Shown here: in pieces, positions 6,141 to 10,916 of the stretch
Numbering within the stretch: the first letter of the stretch is position 1
Layout: each line of letters begins with the position of its first letter
Assembly: GCA_964468475.1 (NCBI GenBank)
Contig: CAYXUL010000083.1
Coordinates: 1-10,916, forward strand
Source of the DNA: JBECKX01 sp964468475
GTDB taxonomy: Bacteria > Zixibacteria > MSB-5A5 > CAIYYT01
Reading direction: 5' to 3'
DNA: 10,916 nucleotides
Program-made: the position numbers and the translations under genes
The notes under the pieces: model-generated
What the model was told of the DNA's origin: nothing
Database searches by the model: none
Seen by the model: only the letters and a program-made list of their open reading frames with translations

Positions 6141-6187
6141 AATAGAAACGAATCGACGGTCAGTCTCCCGGAGAATGACCGTCGATT
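6141..6187 (-). terminator. Long perfect hairpin after the OmpA-family gene, probable terminator
   Basis: AATCGACGGTCA (6151-6162) and TGACCGTCGATT (6176-6187) are perfect 12-base arms. The 13-base loop itself holds a small TCTCC/GGAGA-type stem. On the minus strand the hairpin starts 60 bases after the OmpA stop and is followed by CGTTTCTATT, a weak T-rich tail. It likely ends the OmpA transcript; stable stem, imperfect tail. Confidence 0.6.
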
Positions 6188-6247
6188 AGAGTCAAATTCG
6201 ATTTTCGTATGTACCGTTCGCCGTTAGGCGATCTGGAGTTCTATCAG

Positions 6248-6922
6248 CTACGGCACGATCTGCTCACCCTGGTCTTGCTGTTGCTGCTCGCCAATGACCT
6301 TCTCCGGCAGCTTGGGAGCGATCAGAAACTCGACGCGGCGATTCTCGGCTCTGCCCTGGCGCGTATCATTCGACGCGATCGGCTGATGCTCGCCTTCACC
6401 GACGGCAGAAAGCCTGGCAGGGTCGACTCCGAGATGATCGGTCAGATAGTGAACAACATTGGTAGCGCGAGCGGTGGAAAGTTCCCAATTGCTGGCATAC
6501 TTATCGCGAAATTCGGGCTTGATTTGCTTATTGTCGGTGTGACCCTCCACGCGAATCTCGTACTCGGGATAGCGGTTGAGGATCTGGGCCACCTGCTCCA
6601 GCAAATGCTTTCCGTTCTTGTTAATTCTGGCAACGCCGCTGGAAAACATAAGCTGATCCTGAACACGAAGAACGGTGAAGTGCTGCTTCATTTCGACAAC
6701 CATATTCTCCAGGGTGGCCAGGGAATCCAGGTCGGTCTGCATCTGGCGCATGCGGGCGTCCGCGCGCTGATTTTGATCCTGGGCATCGGTTAGCTTCTGG
6801 CGAGTCTCAGTCAACTGCGACTGTAGTGATGCGATCTGTTCATCTTTGGCCTTGGAAGAGCAGCCCATAAAGCTCAGGGCCGGCAAAACAACAGCCAGGG
6901 AAACTAGCATCAGTTTTCTCAT
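6248..6922 (-). CDS. OmpA-family lipoprotein with coiled coil
   Basis: This 224-residue predicted outer-membrane lipoprotein would tether the envelope to peptidoglycan. Residues 1-20 are a signal peptide ending in a slightly atypical lipobox (FMG before Cys21). Residues 27-80 are rich in Gln, Ala, Leu and charged residues with heptad-like spacing, a likely coiled coil. Residues 88-203 form the OmpA-like domain: LMFSSGVARI, then VEGHTDN with Asp130, WELSTARAT with Arg152 (the pair that contacts diaminopimelate in this family), GVDPARLSAVGEGEHQP and NRRVEFLI (194-201). A Gln-rich tail ends the protein. The layout matches OmpA/MotB-like stalk lipoproteins rather than Pal, which lacks the long coiled coil. 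Start at 6922: AAGGAG seven bases upstream. It appears to be a single-gene unit, with the hairpin at 6151-6187 closing it and a long upstream region carrying its promoter. Confidence 0.93.
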   Translation of the reverse strand: MRKLMLVSLAVVLPALSFMGCSSKAKDEQIASLQSQLTETRQKLTDAQDQNQRADARMRQMQTDLDSLATLENMVVEMKQHFTVLRVQDQLMFSSGVARINKNGKHLLEQVAQILNRYPEYEIRVEGHTDNKQIKPEFRDKYASNWELSTARATNVVHYLTDHLGVDPARLSAVGEGEHQPIASNDTRQGRAENRRVEFLIAPKLPEKVIGEQQQQDQGEQIVP

Positions 6923-7384
6923 TTTGTGCTCCTTGATTTCGTTCTTGCCAGTTCAATACAATTACGACGCGAATCAGATTTTGTATGGTTTTGATTCTAC
7001 GTGGATGTATTGAGTCGTACCTGTAGTATCTCGCTGCTAAAATCTAATAGTTAGATCAAATTTGGCTACTTAAAATTAATCGAAAAGGGGCACAATCGCT
7101 ACCTGCGATTTAACTAATCTTCGCAAGCTATTGCAGCAGAGTAGAATACGCGCATCGGCAGAAGTTGCTTCTGTCGCTGTCTCTTTGCCCGAAAAGCCCG
7201 GTTCAAGAGGCGGCCTGAACGCTCCGATATTGCTCATAGTGGCGATACACCCGAGACTTATTTCCCGGTGCGCGCCGGCATGATGTTACTTGTCAGTCCG
7301 AAAATCACGTTTTTTGTAACCTTGAAGCAGGCTATTTCGTCTATTAAGTCATCAGAGAAAATCGATTCAAGTTCGGGAGGAATA
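6923..7384. other. Divergent intergenic region between the OmpA and GIN-domain genes
   Basis: These 462 bases separate the minus-strand OmpA gene from the plus-strand GIN-domain gene and should carry both promoters. I see no gene, tRNA or repeat array. The A/T-rich part around 7020-7090 holds a perfect short palindrome (7042-7056) and a -10-like TAAAAT at 7071-7076 without a convincing -35. The reading frame of the GIN gene stays open upstream to 7268, but without a ribosome site. Confidence 0.6.
7042..7056. repeat. Palindrome ATCTAA-TAG-TTAGAT, possible operator
   Basis: Perfect 6-base arms (7042-7047 and 7051-7056) flank TAG in the A/T-rich centre of the divergent region, about 120 bases upstream of the OmpA start. 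On the minus strand it is followed by TTTT, but no minus-strand gene precedes it, so an operator is more likely than a terminator. Confidence 0.32.
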
Positions 7385-8133
7385 ATGAAAGTCCTGAAAT
7401 ACATAGGAGCTACCCTGGCTGTGATGCTGATCACCGTTCAGCTGGCGCAGGCCGACTGGGGCTGGGAGAAGGTACGTGGCAATGGAAAATTAACTACGAA
7501 GAACTTCCAACTTGATAAGTTCACGGAAGTAAAGCTGGCAACGCAGGGTGTTGCCTACGTTGAGGCTGGCAGCGAAAATACGGTCGTGATTAAGGGAGAA
7601 GAGAACCTCCTCGACTATCTCAAGGTAGAAGTTCGCGAGGGTGTGCTCGTGATCTCATCGGAGGATGGTTACTCATTGCGGCCAAGCGACTCGCTTATCT
7701 ACAGAATTACCACTACCGAGCCGATCGAGCAGCTTACCACGGCGAGCAGCGGTGATATCAAGACTCCATCGTTGAAGGGCGATCGCATCATCCTGTCGAT
7801 CTTGAGTTCGGGCGATATCTCCGTCGATAATATCGAAGCGAAAGACCTGGAGATATCAATCAACAGTTCCGGGGACATCAAAGTCAAAACGCTCAGGTGC
7901 GATATACTCGAAGCCAAAATCAACTCGTCGGGGGATGCCATCCTGGGGACTGGCACGGCGGAAGAGCAGGATATTCGGGCAAATAGTTCCGGTGATTACA
8001 AGGCGCCGACGGTAGAGAGCAAGGAAGCTTATGTTACGATTAACAGCGCCGGGGATGTTTACATCAATGTCTCGGACTATCTAAGTTTGCGCAGTAACAG
8101 CTCCGGAGATCTTAAGCTGGTCGGCAATCCGAA
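7385..8133 (+). CDS. DUF2807/GIN-domain (auto-transporter adhesin head-like) exported protein, 3' end lost in gap
   Basis: 249 residues are visible before the sequence runs into N at 8134. Residues 1-23 are a signal peptide (cleavage near AQA-D). Residues 27-115 form the usual beta-rich N-terminal part of the family (GNGKLTTKNFQLDKFTEVKL, then VVIKGEENLLDYLKVEV). From residue 121 a repeat marked by SSGD appears at 121, 141, 161, 181, 201 and, as SAGD, at 221, an exact 20-residue period. A final SSGD is at 239. This is the right-handed beta-helix-like coil pattern of the GIN domain (DUF2807, PF10988 from memory). Function in the family is poorly known; such proteins are surface or periplasmic. 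Start at 7385: GGGAGG lies five bases upstream of ATG; the open frame before it has no ribosome site. It is convergent with the NTF2-like gene across the gap. Only the last coil or so is probably missing. Confidence 0.88.
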
Positions 8134-8233
8134 NNNNNNNNNNNNNNNNNNNNNNNNNNNNNNNNNNNNNNNNNNNNNNNNNNNNNNNNNNNNNNNNNNN
8201 NNNNNNNNNNNNNNNNNNNNNNNNNNNNNNNNN
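8134..8233. other. Assembly gap of exactly 100 N
   Basis: Bases 8134-8233 are all N. A run of exactly 100 is the usual placeholder for a gap of unknown size, so distances across it are not real. It truncates the 3' ends of both convergent genes that enter it, and the linkage of left and right halves depends on scaffolding. Confidence 0.97.
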
Positions 8234-8643
8234 CCATACGGCCCCGGAGCGCTTTCCTCACCCAGTTCCTCCACAACCTTGCCATCATCATCGAAGCGAA
8301 TCAACGAGATACCTCCCCAACTGTGAACTTCGTTGGTGGGCGGTTTGCCCTTTTGTAACTCCCCTATGTTGCGCGCACTGAAACTCCAGACAAGAACGAC
8401 GCGGTTGCCCTCGGCAATAACTTCATGATAGGTTACTTCACCTTCGGCCCATTTGGTAACAAAGCGTTCGGCAAAGGCGACTGCAGCTTTGCGGCCACGT
8501 ATAGCAGGTGTGCTGAAAATCTGCTGAAAAATCGGGTAAGATATGGCAATATCGTCTGCCGCTAGTTCCCCTATCATTACAGTATTTCCCAGATAGACTG
8601 CCTTGAACCATTCTTTAGCTTTTGATTTGAGCACCTCGGTCAT
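8234..8643 (-). CDS. SnoaL/NTF2-like fold protein, C terminus lost in gap
   Basis: 136 complete residues are visible. The fold pattern is that of small NTF2-like/SnoaL-like proteins: an N-terminal helix (AKEWFKAVYLGN, 9-20), the AADDIAISYP strand (28-37), IRGRKAAVAFAERFVTKW (48-65), then the curved sheet TYHEVIAEGNRVVLVWSFSA (71-90) and GGISLIRFDDDGKVVEELGE (110-129). Proteins of this type can be enzymes or binding domains, so no reaction is assigned. Typical length is about 140-150 residues, so only a short tail is missing. Start at 8643: AGGAG lies eight bases upstream of ATG. Its ATG is 11 bases after the stop of the TraB/TIKI-like lipoprotein gene, so the two are almost certainly one transcript. 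No signal peptide, so cytoplasmic. Confidence 0.82.
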
Positions 8644-8654
8644 GCGTGAAACTC

Positions 8655-9551
8655 CTATTGACTTTCCCGCAACCATTCGGCCAGCGGCACGAACTCGCAG
8701 TCGCAGTCATATTTCTTGAGATCTTCAATCATTCCTTGTGAATGCCCCATGCCAAAACGAATCAGCACACAGCCATTCTCAGGCTGAAGATACTCTGCTG
8801 CGCGCATCGACATGATCCGGTTGCGAGTATCGATGATCCCAGACGTATGAGATTCGGCGAGCTGCGAAAATGCTGAGTCAAGCCCCGTCGAGTCGAGAAT
8901 TGCAGATACTACCTGCCCGATCTCCTTTGAATGGTCCAGGAAGAACTTCACGAACTTGCGAGTTTGCCTGTTCATCTTCTTGTTGCTGTTGAGCACAGAA
9001 TTGAAGCCAAACTCGAGGTCGTTTTTCTCAGCAGGAGTAATCCCCTCGTAAATCCCGGTTGAAGAATCTACCTTCTCGAGCCACACTACCGGAATGCCCC
9101 TTGCTTTGGCAAGATGAGAGAGCTCTGGCGCGTCATATCCGGTACCCGAGAGCAGCTTTCTCATCGCTTTCCCATATTCCCTGTTGAATTGTGTCGCTGA
9201 ATCTTTTGGATTGGAGCCTTCCGAGAGAAACAGTCCAGGTTGCAGCCGCGCCAGCAGAGTGTCGGCGAAGCGTGACGTCGCCTCGTTATATACGTGCATT
9301 TCCCCTACCAGGTAAAAACCGTAGGAGCTGTCAGTGCCCAGATCGCGGTTGCAATGATAGAGTTCAAAATGAACGCTGTCAATCCAGGCAGAATCTGCTC
9401 TGGTCAGCGCCGGTGGATTCCAGACTTGCTGTTGTTGAATTGACTGCAGGCTGTTGTGGACAGCACAGGATGCGACCGCAAGGGACACAAGTGTCACCAG
9501 TGTCAAACGTATAAGTGCAGAGATGAGTTTTTTCAGCGGGTCGTCAGTCAT
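8655..9551 (-). CDS. TraB/TIKI/GumN-like putative lipoprotein with two GxxH motifs
   Basis: This 298-residue protein has a signal peptide with lipobox (LAVAS before Cys29), so it is predicted to be a lipid-anchored envelope protein. The mature part shows the TraB/PrgY/GumN/TIKI pattern: the first GxxH, GEMH (83-86), in FYLVGEMHVYNEATS; Glu111 in LFLSEG; DTRNRIMSMRAAEYL (241-255) with Arg243; and the second GxxH, GMGH (267-270), followed by SQGMIEDLKK. In the animal TIKI proteins such motifs form a metalloprotease site, whereas bacterial members are largely uncharacterised. Similarity by eye is to motifs only, so the family call is moderate. Start at 9551: GGGAGG lies about six bases upstream; an ATG at 9566 has no ribosome site. 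It is preceded 107 bases upstream by a HEAT-repeat gene and followed 11 bases later by the NTF2-like gene. Confidence 0.7.
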   Translation of the reverse strand: MTDDPLKKLISALIRLTLVTLVSLAVASCAVHNSLQSIQQQQVWNPPALTRADSAWIDSVHFELYHCNRDLGTDSSYGFYLVGEMHVYNEATSRFADTLLARLQPGLFLSEGSNPKDSATQFNREYGKAMRKLLSGTGYDAPELSHLAKARGIPVVWLEKVDSSTGIYEGITPAEKNDLEFGFNSVLNSNKKMNRQTRKFVKFFLDHSKEIGQVVSAILDSTGLDSAFSQLAESHTSGIIDTRNRIMSMRAAEYLQPENGCVLIRFGMGHSQGMIEDLKKYDCDCEFVPLAEWLRESQ

Positions 9552-9658
9552 GACATCCCTCCCCATTTGTGTGGCGCATTTGCTGCGATCAATCGAGCCT
9601 AATCGTACTAAGAAACTTATGTTTTGGTTCTTGAATCCGCAAGGGCGGAATTGCAGGG

Positions 9659-10792
9659 CTAGCGCAACATGCGATTACTGACGATTATCTGGTTGACCCG
9701 CTGATAGTCATAGAACGATTCATCAGAGTTTCTGGTCAGGATTTGTCGTCGCAGGGCCTTCAATTGAGGTTCGTCCGCCGGAGTGCTGGCAGCAAATAGA
9801 AGTTCATAGTCGCCTCTGGTTCCTGCGGACTCGAATAGCTTATCGTATTCCTGCTGAAAACGGGCCGCGGAGGTATCTTTCATATTCCGCATCTCTTTCA
9901 AAGCGGCATCAAAGCTCTCGAGGTAAGCAAGTTCATATTGCATTTCCTCCGATTTCTTCCACTTGGAGTCCTTCTTGTTGACCTGATCGAAGAATGCACG
10001 CATCGTGTCGACATCGGTGATAAGGTTACCTATCGACGAGATGATAACTTCCCTGGTCTCCTTCCTCGATTCCTGCCAGAACATCTCCATCAGGGGCTGC
10101 GCCGCCTGCGGGGGAATAAGCCATTTACCGAGCAGGCCCACAGCGTGCGCTCGCACATTCTCTTCCTTTGACTTGAGTTGCTCCAGTAAGAACGGCACGG
10201 CAACATCCCCCATTTTGCCAAAGACGAAGACTGATTTCCAATAGTACTCATCCGGGTCAAGCTTCAGGAGCTCCATCGTATGCGGCAATAGTGGCTCATA
10301 CTGCATCTCAGCGAGCAGGTTGAAGATTCCGTAACGCTGGTCTTCGTCAGGGGTCTGATCGAGAGCCTTTAGCAGGTACCTACCCGCCTCATCACTACCG
10401 ATTTTTGAGAGGGCGCGCAGGCAATTGTAATGAAGAAGCTGCGATTTGCAGCTATCGGCGATGGCAATAGTCGGAGCCACGAAACGACTGTCTCCGGTCT
10501 CGGCGGCCATCATGACCAGCATCGATAGCATCATGCTGTCAGCATTTGTCGGTTGCAGTTGCGGAAGGATCACGTTGGCCACGGCTGTGGGATCGTCTTT
10601 GGTCCACTGCCAGAAGGATTGCCAGAGTGAATCAGGGGCATCTGCCTTGAGTGTAGTCAAGGAGTCTACGAGAGATGAAATGCGCGCCTCGTTCTCGCCA
10701 CCGAGAAGAGTGACGTTGAGCATCAGGAACAAAGCCAGCGCAGAAACTAATAGTCTTCCGACGGTAGCTGTTCCCCTCCGTCCAGTAGTCAT
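9659..10792 (-). CDS. Exported HEAT-repeat protein
   Basis: This 377-residue protein has an N-terminal signal peptide or anchor (basic GRRGTATVGR, then hydrophobic 14-30). Residues 35-310 are almost entirely alpha-helical. HEAT-like helical pairs are visible at about 119-145 (YNCLRALSKIGSDEAGRYLL), 152-177 (RYGIFNLLAEMQYEPLLPHT), 184-208 (YWKSVFVFGKMGDVAVPFLL) and 212-238 (VRAHAVGLLGKWLIPPQAAQ). Further helices follow to 325, then a distinct tail. HEAT repeats make protein-binding scaffolds; no catalytic motif is seen, so the role is probably assembly or binding in the periplasm. Start at 10792: GGGAG seven to eight bases upstream. In-frame ATGs at 10831 and 10867 lack ribosome sites and would bury the signal peptide. 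It is the first gene of the likely minus-strand operon with the TraB/TIKI-like and NTF2-like genes; 107 bases separate it from the next gene, with no clear terminator. Confidence 0.82.
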   Translation of the reverse strand: MTTGRRGTATVGRLLVSALALFLMLNVTLLGGENEARISSLVDSLTTLKADAPDSLWQSFWQWTKDDPTAVANVILPQLQPTNADSMMLSMLVMMAAETGDSRFVAPTIAIADSCKSQLLHYNCLRALSKIGSDEAGRYLLKALDQTPDEDQRYGIFNLLAEMQYEPLLPHTMELLKLDPDEYYWKSVFVFGKMGDVAVPFLLEQLKSKEENVRAHAVGLLGKWLIPPQAAQPLMEMFWQESRKETREVIISSIGNLITDVDTMRAFFDQVNKKDSKWKKSEEMQYELAYLESFDAALKEMRNMKDTSAARFQQEYDKLFESAGTRGDYELLFAASTPADEPQLKALRRQILTRNSDESFYDYQRVNQIIVSNRMLR

Positions 10793-10871
10793 TTCGAATC
10801 TCCCTGCCTGACGGAATATCCGGTGCGGCATGTTCAGATATGATTCGGTGAACTCCACCTCGAACATAGAT

Positions 10872-10887
10872 CATATTACCCAATATG
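10872..10887. repeat. Perfect inverted repeat CATATT-N4-AATATG upstream of the HEAT-repeat gene
   Basis: CATATT (10872-10877) and AATATG (10882-10887) flank ACCC, 80-95 bases upstream of the HEAT-repeat start. A/T-rich with a TATGAT -10-like hexamer overlapping on the minus strand but no clear -35, so this may be a promoter-operator region. Confidence 0.35.
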
Positions 10888-10916
10888 CAAAGGGAATTTC
10901 GTGCTGTCGGGTTGGT

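Noticed and set aside
6209..6793. Long plus-strand open frame opposite the OmpA-family gene
   Set aside because: It mirrors the OmpA domain on the other strand, has no ribosome site and encodes no recognisable protein. The minus-strand gene has lipobox, GHTDN and NRRVEF motifs.
7212..7227. Second sigma-54-like element upstream of the GIN-domain gene
   Set aside because: GG and GC are 10 bases apart in AGGCGGCCTGAACGCT, but the surrounding bases match the consensus poorly.
7268..7384. Longer N terminus for the GIN-domain gene from an ATG at 7268
   Set aside because: No ribosome site at 7268, and the extension would push the signal peptide away from the N terminus; 7385 has GGGAGG at good spacing.
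7745..8112. 60-base periodicity that might suggest a CRISPR-like or minisatellite array
   Set aside because: It is the coding repeat of the GIN-domain protein. The motif is conserved in protein but varies in codons, and the segments between are not spacers.
9636..9649. TCCGC-AAGG-GCGGA hairpin between the HEAT-repeat and TraB/TIKI-like genes as a terminator
   Set aside because: Only 5 base pairs with no T-run on either side, so it does not break the proposed operon.

Overview
The window looks like chromosomal DNA of a free-living Gram-negative bacterium. Two predicted lipoproteins, an OmpA-type peptidoglycan-binding protein and a PEP-CTERM-tagged exported protein all imply an outer membrane and an exopolysaccharide/PEP-CTERM surface system. 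Base composition is close to balanced and every well-supported start has a purine-rich Shine-Dalgarno. A run of exactly 100 N at 8134-8233 marks a scaffold join, so the source is probably a draft or metagenome-assembled genome. I cannot fix the phylum. A GIN-domain protein, an uncharacterised membrane family and a PEP-CTERM protein together would fit an uncultured lineage such as an FCB-group or deltaproteobacterium-like phylum, but this is inference.

Layout. Bases 1-97 hold the last 17 codons of a plus-strand protein ending in a calcium-loop-like motif, with a probable terminator. Almost everything else is on the minus strand. Reading in coordinate order: a VOC-fold protein (312-719) behind an aldo/keto reductase (770-1759); an uncharacterised exported membrane protein (1888-2550) behind a two-TM holin-annotated small protein (2607-2879); a very small lysine-rich protein (3080-3187) closed by an excellent intrinsic terminator; a three-histidine-box fatty acid desaturase (3405-4466); a PhnB-like VOC protein with a GTG start (4732-5175); a PEP-CTERM protein (5303-5902) behind a good sigma-54 promoter candidate; and an OmpA-family lipoprotein (6248-6922). 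A 460-base intergenic region then separates OmpA from the only complete-start plus-strand gene, a DUF2807/GIN-domain protein (from 7385) that runs into the gap.

Beyond the gap, three minus-strand genes form a likely operon: a HEAT-repeat protein (9659-10792), a TraB/TIKI-like lipoprotein with two GxxH motifs (8655-9551), and an NTF2/SnoaL-like protein (8643 into the gap) starting only 11 bases after the previous stop.

How the parts relate. Most of the window is a series of one- or two-gene units with envelope or stress/small-molecule roles (lipid desaturation, envelope anchoring, surface display, carbonyl reduction). I see no phage, transposon, CRISPR, defence cluster or RNA gene, and nothing that proves a new multi-gene system. 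The items most worth checking are the sigma-54 plus TGTACT-repeat control region of the PEP-CTERM gene, the 35-residue lysine-rich gene, and the HEAT/TIKI-like/NTF2-like operon.
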